Of a DNA stretch of 64,000 nucleotides, positions 27,291 through 36,227 are shown piece after piece. The position numbers and the translations under genes were made by a program. The DNA is from Riemerella columbina DSM 16469 (GTDB taxonomy: Bacteria; Bacteroidota; Bacteroidia; Flavobacteriales; Weeksellaceae): NCBI RefSeq assembly GCF_000374405.1, contig NZ_KB894229.1, positions 1 through 64,000 on the forward strand, read 5' to 3'. Within the stretch, counting starts at the first letter, position 1; each line of letters starts with the position of its first letter. Under the pieces are notes generated by a model, which was not told the DNA's origin, ran no database searches, and worked only from the letters and a program-made list of their open reading frames with translations.

Positions 27291-27294
<4 letters not shown>
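26455..27294 (-). CDS. GLPGLI family protein
   Basis: 279 residues from ATG 27294. The N-terminal hydrophobic stretch (ending near TLYCQ) looks like a signal peptide. The signature block GPYKFSGLPGMILEVND is the family motif that gave GLPGLI (TIGR01200) its name; KWVAWFTQEIPLPYGP precedes it. These proteins are secreted or outer-membrane-linked and of unknown function, common in Flavobacteriia. Its ATG overlaps the stop of the upstream gene in an ATGA, so translation is coupled to the propeller-like gene. An ATG two codons earlier is the alternative start. Confidence 0.9.
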
Positions 27295-27917
<623 letters not shown>

Positions 27918-27937
27918 AGTAATAGGTGGTATCAAAT

Positions 27938-27957
27938 AGATACCCCGAAGGGTATCT
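27938..27957 (-). promoter_or_regulatory. UUCG-tetraloop hairpin in the peptide operon
   Basis: A perfect 8-bp stem (27938-27945 with 27950-27957). In the leftward RNA the loop is UUCG, an exceptionally stable tetraloop. It sits 23 bases after the peptide stop and 20 before the next start, without a T run, so it more likely protects the 3' end of the peptide message or slows readthrough than terminates fully. Confidence 0.7.
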
Positions 27958-27980
27958 AAAAAATTAATTTCTGGCTATAC

Positions 27981-28157
27981 TTACTTTGATTTGTAAAACA
28001 CAGAATCGTTACCTACGTCGTAACAACAGTTAGTGCCAGATCCAGGACAGTTTCTTGTATTACATGGAGCATCATCAACTGAAGTCAGGGTTGATTGTGC
28101 AATTGATAATCCACCTCCAAATAAAAGGGCTGTAAATAATAAAATTATTTTTTTCAT
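27981..28157 (-). CDS. Small secreted Cys-rich peptide
   Basis: 58 residues from ATG 28157. A clear signal peptide (MKKIILLFTALLFGGGLSIA, cleavage expected near Ala20) is followed by a mature part of about 38 residues with four Cys (32, 37, 44, 45) in PCNTRNCPGSGTNCCYDVG. The frame is open upstream, but the longer form would bury the signal peptide. Not recognised as a named family. Its place before an anchored propeller-like protein recalls NVEALA peptides, which stand beside BF3164-like propellers in Bacteroides; the sequence itself lacks the NVEALA motif. Disulfide-linked peptide, bacteriocin-like or signalling roles are all open. Confidence 0.7.
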   Translation of the reverse strand: MKKIILLFTALLFGGGLSIAQSTLTSVDDAPCNTRNCPGSGTNCCYDVGNDSVFYKSK

Positions 28158-28279
28158 GATAATAAAAATTTGAAATTTATAAAAATATTTCCTTTTATTT
28201 TTCTTTGGGTTGAATAGGTAAAACTCCCGCAATTCATAGCTATTGAATAATCTAGATATCTATGACAAATATCATAAAA

Positions 28280-28309
28280 TATATTTATAAAAATTAGGAC
28301 AAATGTCTC
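28280..28309. promoter_or_regulatory. Possible regulator site upstream of the peptide gene
   Basis: The gap between the Crp-type gene and the peptide gene holds GACAAATATC (28264-28273) and GACAAATGTC (28299-28308); the latter has a GACA-N2-TGTC dyad, and the former lies in TATGA-N6-TCATA (28261-28276). They may be binding sites for the adjacent regulator. Weak evidence. Confidence 0.3.
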
Positions 28310-28314
28310 AATTT

Positions 28315-28899
28315 TTATAAAAATAACAATTTTGATTTAGTTCTTATTAAAGTTTTCCGTGAAATCGATAGAAAAGATGCTAAAATACTATCATTTATGC
28401 GATTTTTAAGAGTGGGGAAATTTTTATTAAAATAAATTAATTTTTCTAATGGCATGGAGGTAGATAAATGATGATAGCCCCTTATATTGATTGCCATATA
28501 TTTTTCTAAAATTAGTTGATAAATTTTAGCTAAGTTTTCAGACACCGAAAGAAGTTGGTCTAAATCTTTTTTAGTTATTTGAAGAATTTCAGCATTTTCA
28601 ATGCATTCTATCGTTTCATTATTGTCAATACCATTTTTGCGAAAACTATCCATGTTTGTTAGAAACCCATTTTCCCATGCTATTCTTCGAGTAAATTCAT
28701 TTCCATTGTGGTCAATATAAAAAGACCTCAGCAAACCTTTATTTACAAAAAAAAGTTTGTTGCAAATAGAGTTTTTTTTAATTAGATTTGTCTTCTTTTT
28801 AATATTGAGAGGTTCAAAGTAAATCTTTATCATTGCTTTTTCCTTTTCTGAAATTTTCCCATATTTTTCTAGTAAAATAAAAAGTTGTTGATATTGCAT
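28315..28899 (-). CDS. Crp/Fnr family transcriptional regulator
   Basis: 194 residues from ATG 28899. The N-terminal cyclic-nucleotide-binding-like barrel has FFVNKGLLRSFYIDHNGNE, typical of the Bacteroidota branch; the C-terminal part (NDSILASFLSISRKTLIRTKSKL) is the winged-helix recognition region. No Cys cluster of an Fnr iron-sulphur type is seen. An earlier in-frame ATG at 28932 lies over the promoter box and is rejected. It is next to the secreted-peptide gene, which it may control. Confidence 0.88.
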   Translation of the reverse strand: MQYQQLFILLEKYGKISEKEKAMIKIYFEPLNIKKKTNLIKKNSICNKLFFVNKGLLRSFYIDHNGNEFTRRIAWENGFLTNMDSFRKNGIDNNETIECIENAEILQITKKDLDQLLSVSENLAKIYQLILEKYMAINIRGYHHLSTSMPLEKLIYFNKNFPTLKNRINDSILASFLSISRKTLIRTKSKLLFL

Positions 28900-28920
28900 A
28901 TTACTAACTTTGGATTTTGA

Positions 28921-28928
28921 CAAATCTA
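28921..28928 (-). promoter_or_regulatory. -7 promoter box for the Crp-type gene
   Basis: TAGATTTG on the minus strand, 21 bases before the ATG at 28899; its position decides between the two candidate starts. Confidence 0.6.
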
Positions 28929-29123
28929 CCAAAAATTATGGATATAAAAATCTATTTTTTCAAAATATACAATGGGATATAGTTTTGGATTTTGTAAATA
29001 TATTGATGAGCATTGAAAAAAAGGTACTGGAAAAAAAGAATAAATTTTGCATTGAGTATATAATTATTTATATAGTTCACTCTTTAATTTCGCTTTTCAA
29101 ATAGAATAGTATATAATGTTAAA

Positions 29124-29420
29124 ATGAAACATATGAATTATAAAAACAATCAAAGTGGTAATGGTGGTTTTATCACTATGGAAAATGGCACTGAAGAAAT
29201 CGGTAGACTTACTTATACTATTATGCCGAATGAAAACATTTTAGTGATTTCCTTTGTAAATGTCTACCCCAAATTTGAAGGCAATGGGTATGGGAAATAT
29301 CTCGTTCAACAAGCGATAGATTTCGCAAGAGAACACCAATGGAAAATACGCCCTCATTGCTCTTATGCTGGTGCGGTGATGCAAAGAATGAGTGATATAG
29401 AAGATGTATTTCCAATCTAA
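29124..29420 (+). CDS. Small GNAT-fold acetyltransferase (YjdJ/NATD1-like)
   Basis: 98 residues. Short GNAT of the kind with ENILVISFVNVYPKFEGNGYGKYLVQQAIDFAREHQWKIRPHCSYA split around the acetyl-CoA loop GNGYGK; the Cys after RPH is conserved in the NATD1-like branch. ATG 29133 (MNYKN) is an alternative start. Substrate unknown. It converges on rpsB, with a strong terminator between. Confidence 0.85.
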   Translation: MKHMNYKNNQSGNGGFITMENGTEEIGRLTYTIMPNENILVISFVNVYPKFEGNGYGKYLVQQAIDFAREHQWKIRPHCSYAGAVMQRMSDIEDVFPI

Positions 29421-29445
29421 AAAATAATCTATCACATCAATAAAA

Positions 29446-29473
29446 AAAGCCTTAAGTCATTTCTTAAGGCTTT
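29446..29473. terminator. Bidirectional terminator before rpsB
   Basis: A perfect 11-bp stem (29446-29456 with 29463-29473), loop of six, A run on one side and T run on the other, between convergent genes. Confidence 0.9.
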
Positions 29474-29496
29474 GGGTTTATTGCAAACGGCTTATA

Positions 29497-30252
29497 TTAA
29501 GCGTCAAAATCTGCGTCTTTATCAGCAGAAGCTTTCGCTTCTTCTTTAGACTTTTCTTTTTCTGCTTTTCTTTGCGTTTGTCCTTCTTTGATAGCTGCTG
29601 TTACTTGAGATAAAATCATATCGATAGACTTAGAAGCATCATCGTTACCAGGAATTACATAATCCACTTTTCTTGGGTCAGAATTGGTATCTACGATTGC
29701 AAATACAGGAATACCTAATTTCTTAGCTTCTGTTACTGCAATATGCTCTCTCATGATGTCTACTACGAAAATCGCAGATGGAAGACGCACCATATCTGAG
29801 ATAGAACCTAAGTTTTTCTCAAGATTAGCTCTTTGTCTGTCCACTTGAAGTCTTTCTTTTTTAGAAAGCGTTTCAAAAGTACCATCTTTCTTCATTTTAT
29901 CAATAGCGTTCATTTTCTTAACCGCTTTTCTGATTGTAACGAAGTTAGTTAACATACCACCTGGCCATCTTTCTGTGATGTAAGGCATATTAACATCTGA
30001 TGCATGCTTAGCCACGATTTCTTTCGCTTGCTTTTTAGTTGCAACAAATAATACTTTTCTACCTGCAGAAGTGATTTTTTCTAAAGCTTGACACGCTTCA
30101 TCTAATTTTACTGCTGTTTTATGTAAATCAACGATGTGAATACCATTTTTCTCCATAAAGATGTATGGAGCCATATTAGGATTCCACTTTCTAGTCATGT
30201 GACCAAAGTGAACACCTGCCTCTAATAGGTCTTTAACATTTGTTTTTGCCAT
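29497..30252 (-). CDS. rpsB: 30S ribosomal protein uS2
   Basis: 251 residues: LLEAGVHFGHMTRKWNPNMAPYIF near the start and PVFAIVDTNSDPRKVDYVIPGNDD later are uS2 signatures. It bridges head and body of the 30S subunit. A Lys/Glu-rich tail ends the protein. It is followed at once by the terminator; tsf, its usual partner, is not downstream here. Confidence 0.97.
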   Translation of the reverse strand: MAKTNVKDLLEAGVHFGHMTRKWNPNMAPYIFMEKNGIHIVDLHKTAVKLDEACQALEKITSAGRKVLFVATKKQAKEIVAKHASDVNMPYITERWPGGMLTNFVTIRKAVKKMNAIDKMKKDGTFETLSKKERLQVDRQRANLEKNLGSISDMVRLPSAIFVVDIMREHIAVTEAKKLGIPVFAIVDTNSDPRKVDYVIPGNDDASKSIDMILSQVTAAIKEGQTQRKAEKEKSKEEAKASADKDADFDA

Positions 30253-30377
30253 TGTTTTTCTGTTTGTTAGTTTACTTTCCGCTTTTTCGCAATCAACTAT
30301 TTCTTAAGATGGGAGAAATGTTTGGATGCTAAACATAACGGGCAATTTTTATAAGTGCTTAAGCGGTAAACTTGTAG

Positions 30378-30399
30378 GCTATAAGCATTGGCTTATAGC
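30378..30399. repeat. Perfect 9-bp intergenic palindrome
   Basis: GCTATAAGC (30378-30386) and GCTTATAGC (30391-30399) around a 4-base loop, in the 175-base gap between rpsI and rpsB. The same word occurs in the feoA-HerA gap, so it is a dispersed element. It could fold in the rplM-rpsI-rpsB message. Confidence 0.7.
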
Positions 30400-30427
30400 A
30401 TAAAGTATACGGCATAAAGCGTTGAAA

Positions 30428-30814
30428 TTAACGTTTAGAGAATTGGAATTTCTTTCTCGCTTTTTTCTGTCCTGGTTTCTTTCTTTCCACCATTCTTGCA
30501 TCTCTTGTAAGCAATCCATGAGGTTTCAAAGCTGTTCTGAACTCCTCATTGATTTCGCATAATGCACGAGAAATACCTAATCTAATCGCTTCTGCTTGAC
30601 CAGTGATTCCACCTCCAAAAACATTTACAGTAACATCGTATTGTTCTGCAGTTTCTGTTAATAAAAATGGTTGATTTACTTTATAAACCAAAACATCAGT
30701 ACCGAAGTACTCATTAAGCGCTTTACCATTAATGGTGATATTTCCGCTACCTGGTTTTACATATACTCTAGCGACAGAAGTTTTTCTTCTTCCTATTTTG
30801 TGTACTATAGACAT
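30428..30814 (-). CDS. rpsI: 30S ribosomal protein uS9
   Basis: 128 residues with [18 protein letters not shown] at the start and the basic tail [17 protein letters not shown] that reaches the P-site tRNA. It follows rplM after 5 bases, the universal rplM-rpsI pair. Confidence 0.97.
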   Translation of the reverse strand: MSIVHKIGRRKTSVARVYVKPGSGNITINGKALNEYFGTDVLVYKVNQPFLLTETAEQYDVTVNVFGGGITGQAEAIRLGISRALCEINEEFRTALKPHGLLTRDARMVERKKPGQKKARKKFQFSKR

Positions 30815-30819
30815 ATTAC

Positions 30820-31275
30820 TTATTTGAATTCGTTAATATTGATTTCCTTTGGCTGCTGAGCTTCGTGTTTGTGCTCAGTTCCTTCATAAAGGTAAAGGTT
30901 TTTAAGAATTGCAGATCCTAGTTTGTTTTTAGGTAACATACCTTTTACAGATTTTTCTAGAATTCTTAGGCTATTCTTTTTTCTTAACTCTTCAGCCGTC
31001 ATAGATCTTTGTCCACCAGGGTACCCTGTGTGCCAGATATAAGTTTTATCTGCCCATTTGTTTCCAGAAAGTTCTACTTTCCCAGCATTCAAAACGATTA
31101 CATTGTCCCCACAATCTACATGCGGTGTAAAATTCGTTTTGTGCTTACCTCTCAAAATCTTCGCAACTTTAGACGCTAAACGTCCTAATGGTTGCCCGGC
31201 AGCATCTACCACAACCCATTCTTTATTAGCGGTAGCTTTGTTTGCCGATACTGTCTTGTAACTTAATGTATTCAC
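30820..31275 (-). CDS. rplM: 50S ribosomal protein uL13
   Basis: 151 residues with [33 protein letters not shown] and [20 protein letters not shown], all uL13 signatures. Early-assembly protein of the large subunit. First gene of the rplM-rpsI-(rpsB) unit, with a promoter about 50 bases upstream. Confidence 0.97.
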   Translation of the reverse strand: MNTLSYKTVSANKATANKEWVVVDAAGQPLGRLASKVAKILRGKHKTNFTPHVDCGDNVIVLNAGKVELSGNKWADKTYIWHTGYPGGQRSMTAEELRKKNSLRILEKSVKGMLPKNKLGSAILKNLYLYEGTEHKHEAQQPKEININEFK

Positions 31276-31321
31276 AATTTATCGTTTACGATTAAACATA
31301 ATTTTCCCCAATAAGGGTCTG

Positions 31322-31329
31322 CAAAGGTA
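31322..31329 (-). promoter_or_regulatory. -7 promoter box for rplM-rpsI
   Basis: TACCTTTG on the minus strand, with a leader of about 40-45 bases before rplM. Confidence 0.65.
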
Positions 31330-31442
31330 AGAATATTTTTTTAATTGTGAAATTTATCTTTTAAAAAAAATCCACAAGCCCCACCTTTTTAGGACTTTAA
31401 CTAAAAAACTATACGAAAATACACCATTTAAAAACAAAATTT

Positions 31443-31450
31443 TATATTTG
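31443..31450 (+). promoter_or_regulatory. -7 promoter box for plsC
   Basis: TATATTTG, a perfect match, 20 bases before the ATG at 31471. Confidence 0.75.
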
Positions 31451-31470
31451 CTCCTTTAACTTTAAAAGTA

Positions 31471-32208
31471 ATGGTAATTTTAGTTTACTTATGGCGATTG
31501 TGGTTTGTGATATTAGGTATTGTGATGACCTTGCTCATAGGACCTTGGGTCTATCTATTTTCTTTCAAGCCGTCGCATTATAAAATCTGCTATGCGCTCA
31601 TTCGTTTGTGGGCAGTTATTTTATTTTATGGTATAGGATTTAGATGCCAATACTTTAAAGAAGTGAATGAACACATAGACCCTAACCGACAATATATTTT
31701 CATTGCCAACCACACTTCAATAGTGGATGTATTTTTAATGTTGGTTCTTCTTCCTAATCACCCATTTTGTTTTGTAGGGAAAAAAGAATTGGTTAAGATT
31801 CCCATCTTTGGAACTATCTATAAAAGAGTCGTGGTAATGGTAGACCGCAGCGATGCAAAAAGCCGTTCCGAAGTTTACGCTAGAGCATCAGAGCGGATGC
31901 AGAAAGGTCAAAGTATCGTTATTTTCCCAGAAGGACTGGTACCAGATGACACTTCTATTTTATTGGCTCCGTTTAAAAATGGGGCGTTTATCCTAGCCGC
32001 AGAACATCAGTTACCTTTGTGCTGTTTTACTTTTATTGGACTAAGAAAAATGTTTCCTTTCAACTATTCTAAAGGCTACCCAGGGAGAATCCCCGTTTAT
32101 TTTAATGGCATTATAGAGCCTAAACCCGAAGACACTTTTTTAAGTTTGAAAGACAAGGCTTTTTCTAAAATTAAAAACACACTAGAAACACACGAATTAT
32201 CATTTTAA
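31471..32208 (+). CDS. plsC: 1-acyl-sn-glycerol-3-phosphate acyltransferase
   Basis: 245 residues. Two N-terminal hydrophobic segments (about 3-30 and 45-58), then the acyltransferase motifs NHTSIVD (His81 and Asp86, the HX4D pair) and FPEG (152-155). Makes phosphatidic acid at the inner membrane. Own promoter. Confidence 0.92.
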   Translation: MVILVYLWRLWFVILGIVMTLLIGPWVYLFSFKPSHYKICYALIRLWAVILFYGIGFRCQYFKEVNEHIDPNRQYIFIANHTSIVDVFLMLVLLPNHPFCFVGKKELVKIPIFGTIYKRVVVMVDRSDAKSRSEVYARASERMQKGQSIVIFPEGLVPDDTSILLAPFKNGAFILAAEHQLPLCCFTFIGLRKMFPFNYSKGYPGRIPVYFNGIIEPKPEDTFLSLKDKAFSKIKNTLETHELSF

Positions 32209-32213
32209 TTATA

Positions 32214-32221
32214 TATATTTG
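32214..32221 (+). promoter_or_regulatory. -7 promoter box for the sugar transporter
   Basis: TATATTTG, 32 bases before the ATG at 32254. Confidence 0.7.
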
Positions 32222-32253
32222 CTCTTAGTAAAAACTTAATACCAATTTTAATA

Positions 32254-33724
32254 ATGGAACAACATACGCAACAGACAAAGTGGTCGCAGTTTATTTCTTT
32301 GGTTATCGTATTTTTCTTTTGGGGCTTTGTGGCTGCCAACAACGATATCCTGATTCCCGTATTTAAGAAAAGTTTTACCCTAACCCAAGTCCAGTCGCAG
32401 TTGGTAGCTTGGGCATTCTACGCGGCTTATTTTATTGGGTCGGTTATATTTTTTGTTATCTCGCTATTTGGCGATATTTTACAAAAGTTTGGGTATAAAA
32501 AAACTTTAGCATTTGGCTTAATTATTTCTGCTATTGGAGCATTTCTTTTCGTTCCTGCGGCTACTCAGTATAGTTTTGGGTTTTTCTTAGCGGCCTTATT
32601 TATTGTAGGGTTAGGATTTTCGGTTCAGCAAATTGTAGCGAATCCTTTAGCCATTAAAATGGGAAGTCCAGAAACTGGTGCCCACCGGCTGACCTTAGCT
32701 GGCGGTATCAACTCTCTAGGGACTACTATTGGTCCTATTCTTTTGGGGTATGCCTTATTTGGCAATAGTGAAACAGAAACTACACTTAATCTACACGATG
32801 TAAAATTACCATTCATTATTTTAGGGATTGCCTTTATTTTAGTAGCTATATTTATGTTGGTTTCAAAAATTGAAAATCCTACTAAAGAAGAAGCCTCCGT
32901 AGACAACCAAGACAGCAAGGGCACTTTTAATATCATGAAATACCCTCAATTGGTTTTGGGAATGTTAGCAATTTTTATTTATGTAGGCGTAGAAGTGTCT
33001 ATCGTGAGTAATCTTCCTGCCCTACTCCACACACAAGAGTTTGGAAATATTCTGGAACACAATATCCCTCCATTTGTATCCCTTTATTGGGGTAGTTTAA
33101 TGATTGGTAGATGGAATGGTGGGATTAATGTATTTAATACTTCTAAAAATACCAACCTTGCCTTAAAATTCATCGTCCCTTTTGTAGCCTTTGGCATTAT
33201 TTGGGGAGCTAATTATTTGAGTGGTAAAGATGTTTCGGCGTTTACTATTTACCCTATTTGGATAGGCGTGTTTATATTAATGAGTTTCCTAGGTGGAAAA
33301 AACGCGGGGAAAACCTTAATGATTTTCGGTATTGCAGGCGCTGCGATGATGGTTATTGGACTAGTATACCCAGATAAAACTATTGCAAAATACTTCTTTA
33401 TTTCTGGTGGATTATTCTGTTCTATTATGTAGGCCAGCCATTTTTGATTTGGCAATTGCAGGACTAGGTAAAAACACAGGTAAAGCCTCATCATTCTTAG
33501 TGATGATGATTCTGGGCGGTGGTATTATTCCTTTAATCCAAGGGTGGGTTTGCGACCATGACCTTAGTTCACCAGAAGGAATTTTCGGAATGAGTTACAC
33601 GCATTTTTCATATATTATTCCAGTGTTATGCTTCGCGTATTTAGCATTTTATGGATTTATAACCCCAAGAATTTTAAAGAAACAAGGCGTTGTAATGATC
33701 GAGAATAGCGATAGTGCACACTAA
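32254..33724 (+). pseudogene. Frameshifted FucP/GluP-type sugar MFS transporter
   Basis: Two overlapping frames together encode one 12-segment sugar:proton symporter of the FucP/glucose-galactose type (FFFWGFVAANNDILIPVFKK and GLGFSVQQIVANPLA are hallmarks). The first frame runs from ATG 32254 to a TAG at 33430-33432 (392 residues, about nine to ten segments); removing one base near 33431 (TAGG to TGG) restores FCSIMWPAIFDLAIAGLG and a protein of about 489 residues ending at 33724. Either the transporter is broken in this strain or the base is a sequencing error. The downstream gene overlaps the restored end by 11 bases, which suggests the full frame was functional until recently. Confidence 0.88.
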
Positions 33725-34784
33725 AAAATTATATCATAGGATAAGATTTTGGGCAGGAATTTTACTTGTCCAATTTCTTTTATTTTATGTATTATCTTAT
33801 TCTTCTATTGCAGTTAATATATTTTCTCTATTTTTTGAATGGAAAAAATTTGTACACCAATGGCTATCTTCTAAACTCCCATTTTCTATCGGCGATGTTT
33901 TTTATATCGTTTTAGCAGTATTATTAATCTGGACTTTATATCAATGGATAGTATCCTCTAATAGAAAAACGAGTGTCAGAAAATTATTAGTAGGCATTAA
34001 TCTATTTTATTTTATCTATCAATGGGTTTGGGGAATGCTCTATTTTCAACCGCCAATTATTAATCAACTTTCTTCCAAAGACCCTAGTATTGAAGATGCC
34101 AAACATTTAAGTTTAAAATACCTCAACCATTGTAAGCAACTAAGAAACAAGGTTAAAGAAAATAGAGATGGCGTTTTTGAATACCCTTCATTAGCTAACA
34201 TTAAGCAAAACATCCTTCAGCAACAATATCATTTACCAAAGTTTTTAGATTATAAAACACCAACAAATATTGATGATTTCAAATCCAGTTTATTTGCTCC
34301 CATCATGGCTTATACTGGAATTTTAGGTTATTATAATCCCTTTACCGCCGAGGCACAATACCATCAGAATTTACCTCAAACTTATATTCCTTTTACTTTA
34401 GCCCACGAAAGTGCGCATCAATTGGGCTATGCTAGAGAAGAAGAAGCCAACTTTATAGGTTATCTTATTGGCATCCAATCCCAAGATAAAAATTTACAAT
34501 ACAGCACGGCTTATTTTACTTTAAAAAGTTTATTATCGGATTTATACGATACCGAACCAGAATTCGTAGAACAAATCCTAAACCAATACTCTGAAGGGAT
34601 GAAGCGAGATAGAGCGTATGAAATGGCATTTAGAGAAGTACATAGAGGAAAGTTGGAAGATTTTTTCGGGTGGACCAATCATTTATTTTTAAAATCTAAC
34701 CGACAAGATGGTCGCATTACTTATTCCTATTTTACACGATTACTCTTAAAATACGAGGCTGAATATCCTCTAAAATTTCATTAA
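33714..34784 (+). CDS. DUF3810 membrane protein, likely metalloprotease
   Basis: 356 residues from GTG 33714, overlapping the transporter end by 11 bases. Three N-terminal membrane segments (about 12-32, 52-75, 92-107) and a domain with the zinc motif LAHESAHQLGYAREEEANFIGYL (HExxH plus a downstream Glu). DUF3810 is a Bacteroidota family of unknown role with gluzincin-like features. Confidence 0.85.
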   Translation: MHTKKLYHRIRFWAGILLVQFLLFYVLSYSSIAVNIFSLFFEWKKFVHQWLSSKLPFSIGDVFYIVLAVLLIWTLYQWIVSSNRKTSVRKLLVGINLFYFIYQWVWGMLYFQPPIINQLSSKDPSIEDAKHLSLKYLNHCKQLRNKVKENRDGVFEYPSLANIKQNILQQQYHLPKFLDYKTPTNIDDFKSSLFAPIMAYTGILGYYNPFTAEAQYHQNLPQTYIPFTLAHESAHQLGYAREEEANFIGYLIGIQSQDKNLQYSTAYFTLKSLLSDLYDTEPEFVEQILNQYSEGMKRDRAYEMAFREVHRGKLEDFFGWTNHLFLKSNRQDGRITYSYFTRLLLKYEAEYPLKFH

Positions 34785-34796
34785 AACGAATTCTAT

Positions 34797-36152
34797 TTAT
34801 TGGGTTATTCTTTGTCCTATTTTAGCGAAGAATCGTTGTACCAGAAGTAAGGCAGAAAAGGTAAGTCCTATGCCTAGCGCAATCCACATCCCAAAAGCGC
34901 CCATTTCCATAGTGACACATAAAAAATAGCCTAACGGAATAGTAATTACCCAATACGCTACAAAGGTAATGACACTCGGGATTTTTACATCTTGCAAACC
35001 TCTTAATAAACCTAAGGCTACAATCTGAATGCCATCGGATAATTGAAAAAACGCCGCTACAATGAGCAATTGTGCAGCCAAAGCAATCACTTCTACCTCA
35101 TCGGATTTGGTAAAGAATACTGGTAATTGGTGGCGTCCTAAAATAAAACCTAAGCCACACATCAACATAAACAAAAAGGTAATCTTAAGGTTATTAATCC
35201 CCACTTGTTTTACCGCTAAGAAATTCCGTTCCCCTACTCTATTGCCCACCATAATCGTAGACGCCACACTGAACCCAATACAAAGGTTAAAGGTAAACGA
35301 CGCCATACTCAACGCAATTTGGTGCGCTGCAATATCTCTGGCACTTACAATACCACAAATAAATGCCGCTCCCGCAAAGGCAGTAACCTCAAAAAACATC
35401 TGCATTGCCATAGGAAAACCCAGTTTCAACAAATTGGCAAACATAGATTTTTTAAAGATACTTTTCCTCAACGAAAATCCGTCGATATAAGGTCGCGTCA
35501 CTTTATTATTCTTCATCACGAAAAATAGAAATACCATCATAAAAATACGAGCGATAAGTGTCGCATACGCCGAACCTGCTACCCCCATCGCTGGAATAAA
35601 GCCCATCCCTTTAATAAATACATAGTCCAAAATAATATTTAAAATATTAGCGATAATGGTGGCTTTAGTCACGCCAATGGTAAAGGATAAACCTTCTGAA
35701 ACCTCGCGCATGGTTTGGAATGCCATAAATGGAATAATCCCCACCACTACAATTTTCAAGTAGACTTCGGCATCAGGTAAGATGTGTTCGGGCTGGTTCA
35801 TATGGTACAACATTGGGCTAATGGCAAAAATCAATACCACTAAAAGCGCTCCAATCACCATATCAATCACAAAACCATGACTAAATACACTATGGATACG
35901 GGCATCGTTATTTTGGGTTTGTGCCTCTGAAACCAACGGTGGAATGGCTAAAGAAAAACCTAAAGCAACCACAAAAATGGAAAAGAACAATCCATTTGCC
36001 AACGATACCGATGCCAAAGCATCTGCTCCCAGCAAATTCCCCACAATGATATTATCGAACAAATTAACCGAAACTTGCCCCACTTGTGTAAGCATCACAG
36101 GAAGTGCCAACTGCACCAATCTTTTCGTTAAAGGTTGATCTAAAAAAGCCAT
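34797..36152 (-). CDS. MATE family efflux transporter
   Basis: 451 residues with twelve membrane segments in two halves. The N-terminal LALPVMLTQVGQVSVNLFDNIIVGNLLGADALA and VGNRVGERNF-type text are MATE (NorM/DinF-like) hallmarks. It should exchange Na+ or H+ for cationic drugs or metabolites. It lies 75 bases downstream of hemH with a hairpin between. Confidence 0.93.
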   Translation of the reverse strand: MAFLDQPLTKRLVQLALPVMLTQVGQVSVNLFDNIIVGNLLGADALASVSLANGLFFSIFVVALGFSLAIPPLVSEAQTQNNDARIHSVFSHGFVIDMVIGALLVVLIFAISPMLYHMNQPEHILPDAEVYLKIVVVGIIPFMAFQTMREVSEGLSFTIGVTKATIIANILNIILDYVFIKGMGFIPAMGVAGSAYATLIARIFMMVFLFFVMKNNKVTRPYIDGFSLRKSIFKKSMFANLLKLGFPMAMQMFFEVTAFAGAAFICGIVSARDIAAHQIALSMASFTFNLCIGFSVASTIMVGNRVGERNFLAVKQVGINNLKITFLFMLMCGLGFILGRHQLPVFFTKSDEVEVIALAAQLLIVAAFFQLSDGIQIVALGLLRGLQDVKIPSVITFVAYWVITIPLGYFLCVTMEMGAFGMWIALGIGLTFSALLLVQRFFAKIGQRITQ

Positions 36153-36165
36153 AGTTCAAAATTAA

Positions 36166-36198
36166 TTAACGCCCTTGGTTCTAGTCCACTGGCGTTAA
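36166..36198 (-). promoter_or_regulatory. Hairpin between hemH and the MATE gene
   Basis: TTAACGCC (36166-36173) pairs exactly with GGCGTTAA (36191-36198) around a 17-base loop, in the 75-base gap. No T run, so it could be an mRNA processing or stabilising structure, or a dispersed element related to the hairpin upstream of hemH. Confidence 0.55.
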
Positions 36199-36227
36199 GT
36201 TATAATATGTTTTAAAGTTTTTATTTT

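Noticed and set aside
28910-29104. A 64-codon rightward frame
   Set aside because: It overlaps the promoter and start of the Crp-type gene, is very AT-rich with low-complexity Ile/Lys text and has no homologue I recognise.
35062-35490. A 142-codon frame antisense to the MATE gene
   Set aside because: A shadow of the codon pattern of the real gene; no domain or promoter of its own.
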